A DNA stretch of 64,000 nucleotides, from NCBI RefSeq assembly GCF_014650775.1, contig NZ_BMVP01000003.1, positions 496,001-560,000 on the forward strand, read 5' to 3'. The first letter of the stretch is position 1. Every line of letters begins with the position of its first letter. Source of the DNA: Streptomyces cirratus (lineage in GTDB: Bacteria; Actinomycetota; Actinomycetes; Streptomycetales; Streptomycetaceae). The translations under genes and the position numbers were made by a program. Of the stretch, positions 33,160 to 42,222 are shown in pieces. Below the pieces are notes generated by a model. It was not told the origin of the DNA. It was given only the letters and a program-made list of their open reading frames with translations, and did not search any database.

Positions 33160-33996
33160 TCAGCCGAGGGCGGCGATCATCGCCGCGGCCGTCGCCGCCA
33201 TCGCGCTACGGGCGGCCGTGAGGTACGGGCGGGGGTCCGCCGGGGTGAGGTGGGTGCGGATGGCTTCGGTCATGGCCACGTTCAGCGCGGTGCCGATGTT
33301 GACCTTGCGGATGCCGCCCGCGACGGCCGCCGCGAGTTCGGAGTCCGGGAGTCCCGAGGATCCGTGGAGGACCAGCGGGACCTCCACCGCCTTGGCCAGG
33401 CGGCCCAGGAGCGCGTGGTCCAGGGACGCGGTCCGGCTGGTCATGGCGTGGCTGCTGCCGATGGCGACGGCCAGCGCGTCCACCCCCGAGTCGGCGACGA
33501 ACCGCCGCGCCTCGTCGGGATCGGTACGGGCGCCCGGCGCGTGCGGATCCGGCGGGGCGGCGCCGTCCTTGCCGCCGACCTCCCCCAACTCCGCCTCGAT
33601 CCAGAGGCCGTTGGCGTGGGCCCAGTCGGCGGCGGAGCGGGTGGCCTCCAGGTTCTCGCCGTACGGCAGCCGCGCGGCGTCGTACATCACCGACCCGAAC
33701 CCCGCGTCGACGGCCTGACGCAGCAGCTCGGAGCTCTGCACGTGGTCCAGGTGCAGCCCGACGGGCACCCCCGCGGCCTCGGCGCAGGCGGAGGCCGCCC
33801 GGGCGATGGGGAGCAGCCGGCCGGACCTGAACTTCACCGCGTTCTGGCTCAGTTGCAGGATGACCGGCAGGCCGGTCCGTTCGGCGCCCTCGATGACGGC
33901 CTCGGCGTGCTCCAGCGTGATGATGTTGAAGGCGGCGACGGCGCGGCCGGCCGCCGCCGCCTGCGTGACGAGCGCTCCCGCCGGTACGAGGCTCAT
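33160..33996 (-). CDS. Class II ketose-bisphosphate aldolase (GatY/KbaY-like)
   Basis: A 278-residue class II aldolase. Zinc and substrate motifs include VGLHLDHVQSSELL (metal His in LHLDH), GSVMYDAARLPYGENLEAT, EAELGEVGGKDG, VLHGSSGLPDSEL with the second metal His, and RKVNIGTALN. It likely cleaves tagatose-1,6-bisphosphate or a related ketose bisphosphate. Its ATG overlaps the stop of the SIS-domain gene by 4 bp. Together with the divergent DeoR regulator, the context resembles N-acetylgalactosamine or galactosamine use (aga/kba), but no transporter or deacetylase is present. Confidence 0.83.
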   Translation of the reverse strand: MSLVPAGALVTQAAAAGRAVAAFNIITLEHAEAVIEGAERTGLPVILQLSQNAVKFRSGRLLPIARAASACAEAAGVPVGLHLDHVQSSELLRQAVDAGFGSVMYDAARLPYGENLEATRSAADWAHANGLWIEAELGEVGGKDGAAPPDPHAPGARTDPDEARRFVADSGVDALAVAIGSSHAMTSRTASLDHALLGRLAKAVEVPLVLHGSSGLPDSELAAAVAGGIRKVNIGTALNVAMTEAIRTHLTPADPRPYLTAARSAMAATAAAMIAALG

Positions 33997-34895
33997 CGGA
34001 CCGCCTCCTCGCCCGCCGTCAGGATCACCGAGCGGGTCAGGTGCCGTGGTGCGTCCGGGTCGAGGTCGCGGTGGGCGGCTACGGCGAGGGCCAGCCGCTG
34101 GACCCGCACCAGCTCGGCGAGCGGGTCGAGCCGCCCGGGCACCCACGCGGCGCCCGTCGCCAGGACCTGCTCGGCGAGCCCCTCCGGGGCCTCGCCGAGG
34201 GACCACGTGACAGTTCCGGGCCCGGTGACGCTGATCGGTCCGTGCCGGTATTCCATGGCGGGGTAGGACTCGGCCCAGGAGAGGGAGGCCTCGCGCATCT
34301 TGAGCGCGGCCTCGTTCGCCAGCCCGACGCTCCAGCCGCGGCCGAGGAAGGTGAACTGCCTTCGGCCGTCCAGCCCTTCGGGCAGCGGTTCGGCGAGCGC
34401 GGTGCGGGCGTCCGCGACGACGGCCGGGCCGTGCGCGCCGACGTGCGCGCGCAGCAGCGTCAGGGCCGTGGTGGCGAACCGGGTCTGCACGACGGAGCGC
34501 TCGTCTGCGAAGTCCAGTACGACGAGTTCGTCCGCGAGGGCCATCACGGGGGTGGCCGGGTCGCCGATGACGGCCGTGGTCGCCACTCCGGCGTCCCGAA
34601 GCCCGGCCAGCAGGTCGAGCACCTCGGTGGTCGTCCCGGACCGGGTCAGCGCCACCACCCGGTCGTAACGCCGGTGGCGGGGGAACTCGGAGGCGGGGAA
34701 GGCGTCGGTCTCGCCCTGCCCGGACTCCTCGCGCAGGACGGCGGCCGCCTGGGCCATGTAGTACGAGGTGCCGCATCCGACGATCGCGGTCCGCTCCCCC
34801 GGCTGCGGCAGCACCGTCCGCCGCGCCGGGGCCAGTTCGGCGGCCCGCTCCCAGCATGCGGGTTGCGTGACCAGCTCGTGCGCGACGTGACTCAT
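33993..34895 (-). CDS. SIS-domain sugar-phosphate deaminase/isomerase (AgaS-like)
   Basis: A 300-residue protein with two SIS domains. Domain 1 has AIVGCGTSYYMAQAAA and VVALTRSGTTTEVLDLLAGL; domain 2 has FTFLGRGWSVGLANEAALKM followed by SWAESYPAMEYRHGPISV, the region that supplies the catalytic Glu/His in GlmS- and AgaS-type enzymes. It probably deaminates or isomerises an amino-sugar 6-phosphate. The ATG at 34895 has GGGAG about 7 bases upstream and is preferred over a longer in-frame start. It is coupled to the aldolase and divergent from the DeoR gene. Confidence 0.82.
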   Translation of the reverse strand: MSHVAHELVTQPACWERAAELAPARRTVLPQPGERTAIVGCGTSYYMAQAAAVLREESGQGETDAFPASEFPRHRRYDRVVALTRSGTTTEVLDLLAGLRDAGVATTAVIGDPATPVMALADELVVLDFADERSVVQTRFATTALTLLRAHVGAHGPAVVADARTALAEPLPEGLDGRRQFTFLGRGWSVGLANEAALKMREASLSWAESYPAMEYRHGPISVTGPGTVTWSLGEAPEGLAEQVLATGAAWVPGRLDPLAELVRVQRLALAVAAHRDLDPDAPRHLTRSVILTAGEEAVR

Positions 34896-35044
34896 AGGGG
34901 CTCCCTGGAGCAGTGGGTCTACGGATGCGTGTTCTTGCACGGTATCGGGCTGTTTCGCGCAACTTCAAGCATCTGCCGGGCGATCGTCTGGGTTAATCTC
35001 AAGCCGAGGGCCGAACGACGGGCCGGGAAAGTGGGAGTGGGGCC

Positions 35045-35824
35045 ATGACCCGCAAGGAACGCTGGCAGAGACTGCTGGATCTGCTGGTCGAGCGGGGCGG
35101 GCTGGAGGTGGAACCGGCCGCCGAACTGCTCGGCGTGTCGGCGGCGACCATCCGGCGCGACCTCGACCAGCTGGCCGAGCAGCAGATGCTGGTCCGTACC
35201 CGCGGGGGGGCCGCGCCGCACGGGGTCTCGTACGAACTGCCGTTGCGCTACCGCACGTCCCGGCGGGCCGCCGAGAAGGGCCGGATCAGCGAGGCGGTGG
35301 CCGCGCTCATCGCTCCCGGCGAGGTGATCGGCCTGACGGGCGGGACGACGACGACCGAGGTCGCCCGGGCCCTGGCCGCGCGCCCGGACCTCGCCACCGG
35401 CTCGCCCGCCCTGACCGTGGTCACCAACGCCCTCAACATCGCGGGCGAGCTGGTGATCCGGCCGCAGTTCAAGATCGTGCTGACGGGTGGAGTGGCCCGG
35501 CCCCAGTCGTACGAACTGACCGGCCCGCTGGCGCAGCAGGTGCTCGGACAGCTCAGCATGGACACGGCGGTGGTCGGTGTCGACGCCTTCGACCCGGCCG
35601 ACGGCGCGGCGACCCGGCACGAGGACGAGGCGGCGATGAACCGCCTGCTGTGCGAGCGGGCCCGCCGGGTGGTGGTCGCGGCGGATTCCAGCAAGCTGGG
35701 GGTACGTGCGTTCGCGCGCATCTGCGCGACCGACGCGGTGGACGTCTTGGTGACGGACACGGGCCTCCCGGAGACGGTCGCGAAAGCCTTCGCCGAGGCG
35801 GGGGTGGATGTGCGGAGGGTGTGA
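35045..35824 (+). CDS. DeoR-family transcriptional repressor
   Basis: A 259-residue DeoR/GlpR regulator. The N-terminal winged helix contains EPAAELLGVSAATIRRDLDQ and the family phrase RTRGGAAP. The C-terminal sugar-phosphate sensor has LTGGTTTTEVARAL, VVTNALNIAGEL, and VVGVDAFDPADGAATRHEDE followed by an SSKLGVRAF-type end. It probably represses the divergent SIS-aldolase operon and responds to a phosphorylated amino sugar. GGGAG precedes the ATG at 35045. A TAATCT hexamer at 34994-34999 could be its -10 box. A 305-bp GC-rich stretch and a tandem repeat array follow. Confidence 0.87.
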   Translation: MTRKERWQRLLDLLVERGGLEVEPAAELLGVSAATIRRDLDQLAEQQMLVRTRGGAAPHGVSYELPLRYRTSRRAAEKGRISEAVAALIAPGEVIGLTGGTTTTEVARALAARPDLATGSPALTVVTNALNIAGELVIRPQFKIVLTGGVARPQSYELTGPLAQQVLGQLSMDTAVVGVDAFDPADGAATRHEDEAAMNRLLCERARRVVVAADSSKLGVRAFARICATDAVDVLVTDTGLPETVAKAFAEAGVDVRRV

Positions 35825-36129
35825 CCGCGCGGCCGGAGCGGGTTGGGCGTCGGCCAGGTCCGGTGCGGTTGCCGGCGGCGCGTGGGGCGACGGCCGTGGG
35901 CCGGACCGTCGCGGACGCGGTCGAGAGCGGCGGCCGGGGCCCGGCGGCGCGGGCGCCCCGGTTGGCGGCGCTTCGGTTCCTCCCGCGACTTCGCGTCGAC
36001 GGCGAGTCGTTTCCCGGGCGCAATCGCCCCGCGGGCGGCGGCCGGTACCTCACCCGCCGGGACCGGCGGGGACTGGCGCGGCCTACGCCCCCGTACCCGT
36101 ACCACGCCCCGACTGCGTGCCGCCCCGTC

Positions 36130-36680
36130 GCGCCGGACGCGACGGGCGGCACGCGCGCCGGAGCGGCCGGGGCCGGAGGCCACCGCCCCAGAACCGGGGC
36201 TGTTGCGCCGAACGCGGCGGCCGGCACGATCACCGCACCGGCCGGAGCCGAGGGGCACGGCCCCACAGCCGCGGGACCGGACCGGCCGGCCCGATGCGCC
36301 CAACGCGGCGGGCGGGACGAACGCTGGAACAGCCCGGGGCCGGAGGCCCGCCCCACAACCAGGAGCGGGCCCCGGCGGACCGGCCGGGCCGATGCGCCGC
36401 ACGCAGCGGGCGGCACGCGCCGGAACAGCCGGAGCCGGAGGCCACCGCCCCAGAACCGGGGCTGTTGCGCCGAACGCGGCGGCCGGCACGATCACCGAAC
36501 CGGCCGGGGCCGAGGGGCACGGCCCCACAGCCGCGGGCCGGCCCCGCCGAGCCGACGCGCCGCACGCGACGGGCGGCACGGGCGCCGGAGCGGCCCCGGG
36601 CCAGCGCCCCACAGCCGGGAGCGGGCCCCGGCGGACCGGCCGGCCCGATGCGCCGAAGGCGACGGGCGCCGGGGGCGGGG
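36130..36680. repeat. Higher-order GC-rich tandem repeat array
   Basis: Seven units open with GCGCCGnACGCGnCGGGCGG-like heads at 36130, 36205, 36296, 36394, 36467, 36557 and 36650, spaced 75, 91, 98, 73, 90 and 93 bp. The spacing pattern itself repeats: three units make a 264-bp block (36130-36393), repeated as a 256-bp block (36394-36649). Within blocks, stretches such as CCGCCCCAGAACCGGGGCTG recur exactly (36184-36203 and 36446-36465). It lies between two convergent genes (DeoR and LysR) and contains no protein-like reading. The flanking 35825-36129 is similar in composition but shows only weak periodicity. Confidence 0.85.
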
Positions 36681-36699
36681 AGGGCGGAGCGGTGTGGGG

Positions 36700-37614
36700 T
36701 CAGGGGGTCGGGACGCGTTGGGCCTCGCGGGTCAGGGCGGAGAGCACCGGGGCGATCAGGGGGTGGGTCTCCGCGCCGCGGCGGGTGGCCGCGAAGACGC
36801 GGCGGGTGGCGGCCGGGCCGGAGACCGGGCGGACCTGGACCTCCTTGAGGTCCATGCCGCGCAGCGCCGACCTCGGCACCAGGGCGACTCCCGCACCCGC
36901 ACCCACCAGGGCCGTCACCGCGCGGAAGTCGTCGGAGGAGTGCGCGAAACGGGGCTGGAAGCCGGCGAGTTCGCAGGCCAGCAGCGTCACGTCATGGCAC
37001 GGGTTGCCCGGGTACTGGCCCACCCAGTCCGAGTCCGACAGCTCCGCGAGGGACACCGTGGGCAGGCCGGCGAGCCGGTGCCCCACCGGCAGGACCGCGT
37101 CGAAGGGCTCGGCGTACAGCGGGAGGACGGACAGCCGGCCGTCGTCGGCGCCGGGGGCGCCCCGGTACTCCACGGCCAGGGCCAGGTCCGCCTCACCGTC
37201 CAGCAGCAGCGGCAGGCTCTGGTCGCCCTCCGCGTCGCGCACCCGCAGCCGGATGCCCGGATGGTCCACGGCCAACCGGGCGATCGCCGGCGCCAGGACC
37301 TCGGCGATGCCGGTGGCGAAGGCGGCCACCGTGACCTCACCGGCCGAGCCGCCCGCGTACGCCGCGAGTTCGGCTTCCGCGCGCTCCAGCTGGGCCAGCA
37401 CCTCGTGGGCGTGCCCGAGCAGGATCTCCCCGGCGGCGGTGAGCCGCACGCCGCGGCCGCTGCGGGTCAGCAGGGCGTGCCCGGTCTCCTGCTCCAGCGC
37501 CGCGAGCTGCTGCGAGACGGCGGAGGGGGTCAGGTACAGGGCCGCGGCCGCGGCGGTCACCGTACGGTGGTCCGCCACGGCCCGCAGGACACGCAGCCGG
37601 CGGGGGTCGATCAC
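36700..37614 (-). CDS. LysR-family transcriptional regulator
   Basis: A 304-residue LysR regulator. Residues 1-62 hold the winged helix (RRLRVLRAVADHRTVTAAAA, TPSAVSQQLAALEQETGHAL), and the rest is a two-lobed effector domain, for example LRVRDAEGDQSLPLLLDGEA and VTALVGAGAGVALVPRSAL. The start is the GTG at 37614. It follows tdh and kbl in the same direction with a 151-bp gap, so it may regulate threonine/glycine catabolism or simply be a neighbour. The inducer is unknown. Confidence 0.85.
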   Translation of the reverse strand: MIDPRRLRVLRAVADHRTVTAAAAALYLTPSAVSQQLAALEQETGHALLTRSGRGVRLTAAGEILLGHAHEVLAQLERAEAELAAYAGGSAGEVTVAAFATGIAEVLAPAIARLAVDHPGIRLRVRDAEGDQSLPLLLDGEADLALAVEYRGAPGADDGRLSVLPLYAEPFDAVLPVGHRLAGLPTVSLAELSDSDWVGQYPGNPCHDVTLLACELAGFQPRFAHSSDDFRAVTALVGAGAGVALVPRSALRGMDLKEVQVRPVSGPAATRRVFAATRRGAETHPLIAPVLSALTREAQRVPTP

Positions 37615-37696
37615 CCCGCCATTGTCGCAGGTCCGGGGCGCATCGAGCCCCGCCGATCGCGAGCGCCCGGGCAGTCCCGGGGCCCGCGGCTGCCGT

Positions 37697-37723
37697 GGGG
37701 CCCCGGCCCTCGCGAGGGGCCCC
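37697..37723 (-). terminator. GC-rich hairpin after kbl
   Basis: GGGGCCCC at 37697-37704 and 37716-37723 flank CCCTCGCGAGGG-like sequence, giving a compact hairpin 43 bp after the kbl stop. It may end the tdh-kbl transcript before the lysR gene. Confidence 0.45.
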
Positions 37724-37765
37724 CGTTCAGGCCCCGGCCGCCTCAGGCCTCAGGCCCCGTCCGCC

Positions 37766-38968
37766 TCAGACCCCCGCCGTCGCCAGCGCCGCGCGGGCGT
37801 CGACGAAGGCGGCCACCGCGCGCTCCACGTCCGCCGTCGAGTGGGCGGCCGACAGCTGGACGCGGATGCGGGCCGCGCCCATCGGCACCACCGGGTAGGA
37901 GAAGCCGATCACGTACACGCCGCGCTCCAGCAGGAGTTCCGCCATGCGGGCAGCCTCCGCCGCGTCGCCGATCATCACGGGGGCGATGGCGTGGTTCCCG
38001 GGCAGCACCTCGAAGCCGGCCGCGGTCATCTTCGTACGGAACAGCTCCGTGTTGGCGGCGAGCTGCTCCCGCAGGTCGCCCGCGGACTCCAGCAGGTCCA
38101 GGACCTTGAGGGAGGCGGCCGCGATGACCGGGGCGAGGGAGTTGGAGAAGAGGTACGGGCGCGAACGCTGGCGCAGCAGTTCGACGATCTCGGCGCGGGC
38201 CGCGACGTAGCCGCCGGAGGCGCCGCCGAGGGCCTTGCCCAGGGTGCCGGTGATGATGTCGACGCGGTCCATGACGCCGTGCAGCTCGGGGGTGCCCCGG
38301 CCGCCGGGGCCCACGAAGCCGACGGCGTGCGAGTCGTCCACCATGACCATGGCGTCGTAGCGCTCCGCCAGGTCGCAGATCTCGGCGAGCGGGGCGACGT
38401 AGCCGTCCATCGAGAACACGCCGTCAGTGACGATCAGGCGGCGGCGGGCGTCCTGGGTGTCCTTGAGCCGGGTCTCCAGCTCCGCGAGGTCGCGGTTCGC
38501 GTAGCGGTAGCGGCGGGCCTTGGACAGGCGGATGCCGTCGATGATCGAGGCGTGGTTGAGGGCGTCGGAGATCACCGCGTCCTCGGCGCCGAGCAGGGTC
38601 TCGAAGACGCCGCCGTTGGCGTCGAAGCAGGAGGAGTAGAGGATCGTGTCCTCCTGGCCGAGGAACGCCGAGAGGCGGGCTTCCAGTTCCTTGTGCACCT
38701 CCTGGGTGCCGCAGATGAAGCGGACCGAGGCCATGCCGTAGCCCCAGCGGTCCAGCGCGTCCTTGGCGGCGGCGACGACCTCGGGGTGGTCGGCGAGCCC
38801 GAGGTAGTTGTTGGCGCAGAAGTTCAGGACCTCCCCGGCGGAGCCACCGGAGGTGACGGCGACGGACGCGCTCTGCGGGGTGCCGATGACGCGCTCGGGC
38901 TTGTGCAGGCCGGCGGACCGGATCTCGTCGAGGGTGGTGCGCAGGTCGGCGCGGACGGTCTCGAACAT
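37766..38968 (-). CDS. kbl: Glycine C-acetyltransferase (2-amino-3-ketobutyrate CoA ligase)
   Basis: A 400-residue PLP enzyme of the alpha-oxoamine synthase family. It converts 2-amino-3-ketobutyrate plus CoA to glycine and acetyl-CoA. The PLP lysine is Lys245 in [29 protein letters not shown] supplies the PLP-nitrogen aspartate, and [14 protein letters not shown] and [15 protein letters not shown] are family blocks. Length is normal. It lies 134 bp downstream of tdh in the same direction, forming the standard threonine degradation pair. GGAGAAAGAGAG stands some 13 bases or more before the ATG at 38968. Confidence 0.92.
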   Translation of the reverse strand: MFETVRADLRTTLDEIRSAGLHKPERVIGTPQSASVAVTSGGSAGEVLNFCANNYLGLADHPEVVAAAKDALDRWGYGMASVRFICGTQEVHKELEARLSAFLGQEDTILYSSCFDANGGVFETLLGAEDAVISDALNHASIIDGIRLSKARRYRYANRDLAELETRLKDTQDARRRLIVTDGVFSMDGYVAPLAEICDLAERYDAMVMVDDSHAVGFVGPGGRGTPELHGVMDRVDIITGTLGKALGGASGGYVAARAEIVELLRQRSRPYLFSNSLAPVIAAASLKVLDLLESAGDLREQLAANTELFRTKMTAAGFEVLPGNHAIAPVMIGDAAEAARMAELLLERGVYVIGFSYPVVPMGAARIRVQLSAAHSTADVERAVAAFVDARAALATAGV

Positions 38969-39102
38969 GGGGCGGTGCTCTCTTTCTCCTGGTGGCGGAG
39001 GGAGGGGGACGGGGCCCCCGCGAAGGGTGGGTGCGGGGGCCGGCCGGAGTAGGTGGTCCGGGAGCCGGGGACGGTGGTGGCGTCCCGGCTGCCGGGCGGC
39101 GG

Positions 39103-40131
39103 TCAGGCCGTCCAGTCCAGGATGATCTTGCCGCTGCGGGCGGTCGACGCCTCGTCGAAGGCGGCCTGGAAGTCGGTGTGTGAGTAGCGGCCGGTGATGA
39201 CGGGGCTGAGGTCCAGGCCGCCTTCCAGCAGCACGGTCATCGCGTACCAGGTCTCGAACATCTCGCGGCCGTAGATGCCCTTGATGGTGATCATCGAGGT
39301 GACGACCTTGGCCCAGTCGACGGGGAACTCCTGGGCGGGCAGGCCCAGCATGGCGATCCGGCCGCCGTGCGTCATGTTGTCGATCATGTCGCGCATGGCC
39401 TCGGCACGGCCCGACATCTCCAGTCCGATGTCGAAGCCCTCGCGCAGTCCGAGCTGCGCCTGCGCGTCGGCGATGGAGGATTCGGCGACGTTCACCGCGA
39501 GGGTGGCGCCGGCCTTGCGGGCGATGTCGAGGCGCTCGGGGCTGACGTCGGTGATGACGACGTTGCGCGCACCGGCGTGACGGGCGACGGCGGCCGCCAT
39601 GATGCCGATCGGTCCGGCGCCCGTGATCAGGACGTCCTCGCCGACGAGCGGGAAGGACAGCGCGGTGTGCACGGCGTTGCCGAACGGGTCGAAGATGGCC
39701 GCCACGTCCAGGTCCACGGCGGTCCGGTGCACCCACACGTTCTGCGCGGGCAGCACCACGTACTCGGCGAACGCGCCGTCCCGGCCCACCCCGAGACCCA
39801 CCGTGCTGCGGCACAGGTGACGGCGCCCGGCGAGGCAGTTGCGGCACTTGCCGCACACCAGGTGGCCCTCGCCGCTGACCAGCGCGCCGACCTCGATGTC
39901 CCGGACGTCGGCGCCCAGCGCGGCGACCTCGCCCACGAACTCGTGACCGAGCACCAGCGGCGTCTTGACGGCGCCCTGCGCCCAGCCGTCCCATGCCCGG
40001 ATGTGCAGGTCGGTCCCGCAGATCCCGGTCCGCAGCACCCTGATCAGCACGTCGCCGGGGCCGTACTCGGGCTCGGGAACGTCCATGAGCCACAGCCCGG
40101 GTTCGGCCTTGTGCTTGACGAGTGCCTTCAT
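39103..40131 (-). CDS. tdh: L-threonine 3-dehydrogenase
   Basis: A 342-residue zinc-dependent medium-chain dehydrogenase that oxidises threonine to 2-amino-3-ketobutyrate with NAD+. Catalytic zinc ligands: Cys38 in GICGTDLHI, with His63 and Glu64 in LGHEF. Structural zinc: Cys93, Cys96, Cys99 and Cys107. The NAD fold has [34 protein letters not shown] is a Tdh signature, distinguishing it from sorbitol or alcohol dehydrogenases. The product feeds kbl immediately downstream. The ATG at 40131 is the first in frame. Confidence 0.93.
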   Translation of the reverse strand: MKALVKHKAEPGLWLMDVPEPEYGPGDVLIRVLRTGICGTDLHIRAWDGWAQGAVKTPLVLGHEFVGEVAALGADVRDIEVGALVSGEGHLVCGKCRNCLAGRRHLCRSTVGLGVGRDGAFAEYVVLPAQNVWVHRTAVDLDVAAIFDPFGNAVHTALSFPLVGEDVLITGAGPIGIMAAAVARHAGARNVVITDVSPERLDIARKAGATLAVNVAESSIADAQAQLGLREGFDIGLEMSGRAEAMRDMIDNMTHGGRIAMLGLPAQEFPVDWAKVVTSMITIKGIYGREMFETWYAMTVLLEGGLDLSPVITGRYSHTDFQAAFDEASTARSGKIILDWTA

Positions 40132-40345
40132 GGGGTGGCTCCAGGCAGGTGAAGGGTGCCGCGTCGGACGTGCGGGCCCGCGCGGTGATGGGTAACGGGA
40201 CCAATCTGCCGAGCGGCCCGGTGATCAGTCCATCGAGACTTTCTTAAGCGGGTCGACAGCGCAGCTTCACGCCTATGCTCCTCGGGTGACGGGGCAGGGC
40301 CGGCCGGGACCGGGCCGGGAGCAGGGGAACGGGGAGGTGGGGGGC

Positions 40346-41254
40346 GTGCCGAGTCTGCGCAGCAGGGCGCTGTCGGTCGCGCTGATCGCGACGGGACGGC
40401 GAAGACGGTTCGCGAGTGCCGAGGCGGTGCGCGCCAGGGTGGCGCAGACGGCCCGGCGGCCGGCGTCGCATCTGCCGCCGCGCTCGCTCGGCCGGATCGC
40501 CGAGGTCTCGCGGGCCTTCGTCGGGGCCTGGCCGGTCTACGACATCTCGCCGCGCGGGTCGGAAGCGGTGGCGCAGGTGCTGTACGTGCACGGTGGCGCG
40601 TACATCAACGAGCTGGTCCGGCCGCACTGGTCGATGATCCGCACGCTCGTCGCCCGGGCCCGTGCCCGGGTCGTCGTACCGGCCTACATCCTGGCCCCGC
40701 GCGGGACGGCCGACCGGAACGTCCCGGTCGCCGCCGACCTGCTGAGCGGGCTCATCGAGAGCGGCGGCGCGGGCGGGACGGTACTGATCGGGGACTCCGC
40801 GGGGGCCGGTCTGGCCCTGGCCGCCGCGCAGCGCCTGCGGGACCGTACGGGGGCGCAGCCGTCCCGGATCGTGCTGATCTCGCCCTGGCTGGACGTGACG
40901 ATGAGCCATCCCGCGCAGCCGGACATCGAGCGGGCCGATCCGCTGCTGGCCCGGCCGGGGCTGGCGGAGGCGGGGCGGCTGTACGCGGGCACCCTCGCCG
41001 CCGACGACCCCCGGGTGAGCCCGCTGCTCGGGTCCTTCGAGGGGCTGGCGCCGCTGACGGTGTTCACGGGGACCAGGGACGTGCTGACCACCGACAGCCG
41101 GGAGCTGTTGCGGCGGGCCCGGGCGGACGGCGTGGACGTCGAGTTCCACGAGGAGGCGGGGCTGCCGCACGGCTACCCGTTGCTGCCGGTCCCGGAGGGC
41201 CGGGTGGCCCGTGACCGGATCGTGGACCTGGTCAGGGCCGCCGCGGAGCTGTGA
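40346..41254 (+). CDS. Alpha/beta hydrolase, hormone-sensitive-lipase type esterase
   Basis: A 302-residue esterase. The oxyanion motif is VLYVHGGAYINEL (HGG at 82-84), the nucleophile Ser151 is in LIGDSAGAGLAL, and the acid and base lie in TGTRDVLTTDS and LPHGYPLLP. The HGGxx...GDSAG pattern defines the HSL family. The GTG at 40346 is chosen because GGAGG stands 8 bases before it; an alternative GTG at 40286 lies 6 bp after a TATGCT and could be a leaderless start. The natural ester is unknown. It is divergent from tdh. Confidence 0.82.
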   Translation: MPSLRSRALSVALIATGRRRRFASAEAVRARVAQTARRPASHLPPRSLGRIAEVSRAFVGAWPVYDISPRGSEAVAQVLYVHGGAYINELVRPHWSMIRTLVARARARVVVPAYILAPRGTADRNVPVAADLLSGLIESGGAGGTVLIGDSAGAGLALAAAQRLRDRTGAQPSRIVLISPWLDVTMSHPAQPDIERADPLLARPGLAEAGRLYAGTLAADDPRVSPLLGSFEGLAPLTVFTGTRDVLTTDSRELLRRARADGVDVEFHEEAGLPHGYPLLPVPEGRVARDRIVDLVRAAAEL

Positions 41255-41367
41255 GGTGAGGCGGGGCGCCACGGGCCTGACGGACGGGCCGCGCGCCACC
41301 GGCGCCCGCCGCGCCGCGCACGGGCCGCGCCGCACCCCCGCCGGGCACCGCGCCACCGGCCCCACGC

Positions 41368-42075
41368 TCAGGCCAGGCAGGTCATCAGCGAGCTGACCGG
41401 CCGGGCCCGGTAGGCCGCCCAGAACGCCTCGTCGCGCTCCGCGTCGGGCGGCGGCGTGCGTACGGGCTGCCAGCCGGCGGTGGTGAACCCGGCTTCGACG
41501 GCTGCTTCGCAGTAGTCGGCGTGCGTCCAGGCGCGGAACTCGAAGTGCGCGTCGGGGCGGGTGACGAACTGGGCCCGCACGAGCGGGGCCTCGGGGTGCG
41601 GTTCGCGCCTGAGGACCCGTACGCCGTAGGGGGACCAGTCCGGGCACGGGTACGCCCCCGGGTTCGGCACGATGGCCAGCAGCCGTCCCCCGGGTCTCAG
41701 GTTGGCCCGTACGGATCTGAACAGGGCGTGCAGGGTCTCGCGGTCCGGGGCCTGGTTGAACAGGTAGACGGCGGTGGCCAGGTCGAAGGGGCCCAGCTGG
41801 GGCATCCCGGCGGCGTCGGCGACGACGTACTCGATCCGGGCGTCGTGGTGGGTTTCGCGGGCCCGGCGGATGCGGTCGGGGCAGCTGTCCACGCCCACGG
41901 TGCGCCGGGCCCCGCCGCTCGCCAGCAGTCTCGCGGTGCCGCCGTGCCCGCACGGGAGGTCGAGGGCGTCCAGGCCCCGGACCCCGCCGAGCGCGTCCAG
42001 GGCGGTGCGCAGGGTGAGGGCGTCGGCCTCCGAGAAGGCGGGCGGCGGCGTCGACGTGTCGTACTGCTGTTGCAT
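41368..42075 (-). CDS. SAM-dependent methyltransferase, class I
   Basis: A 235-residue Rossmann methyltransferase. Motif I is ALDLPCGHGGTARLLASGGA (about residues 36-55), followed by VGVDSCPDRIRRARE (motif II) and LRPGGRLLAIVPNPG. The cysteine in PCGHGG is slightly unusual for motif I. The substrate is unknown. GGGAGG stands 9 bases before the ATG at 42075. It is divergent from the phosphatase gene with a 147-bp gap that contains both promoters. Confidence 0.82.
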   Translation of the reverse strand: MQQQYDTSTPPPAFSEADALTLRTALDALGGVRGLDALDLPCGHGGTARLLASGGARRTVGVDSCPDRIRRARETHHDARIEYVVADAAGMPQLGPFDLATAVYLFNQAPDRETLHALFRSVRANLRPGGRLLAIVPNPGAYPCPDWSPYGVRVLRREPHPEAPLVRAQFVTRPDAHFEFRAWTHADYCEAAVEAGFTTAGWQPVRTPPPDAERDEAFWAAYRARPVSSLMTCLA

Positions 42076-42222
42076 GCCGCAATGCCTCCCCGGCGTCGGC
42101 CCGGCGGACAGCCGCCCGGCGGGGACCGTCCCCCGCACGGGGGAGGCGTTCGGGTCAGTCGGCGCGGCGTACGGGCCCCGCGCGACGGTGCGGGGCCGCC
42201 GCGCCGGGCGCATCCTGACTGT

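Noticed and set aside
36130..36680. The tandem array as a CRISPR
   Set aside because: Units are 73-98 bp, imperfect and without unique spacers, and there are no cas genes.
35650..39052. Very long plus-strand open frames (819 and 1069 codons) across the repeat array, lysR and kbl
   Set aside because: They arise because the DNA lacks A/T-rich stop codons; the translations are low-complexity and antisense to well-supported genes.
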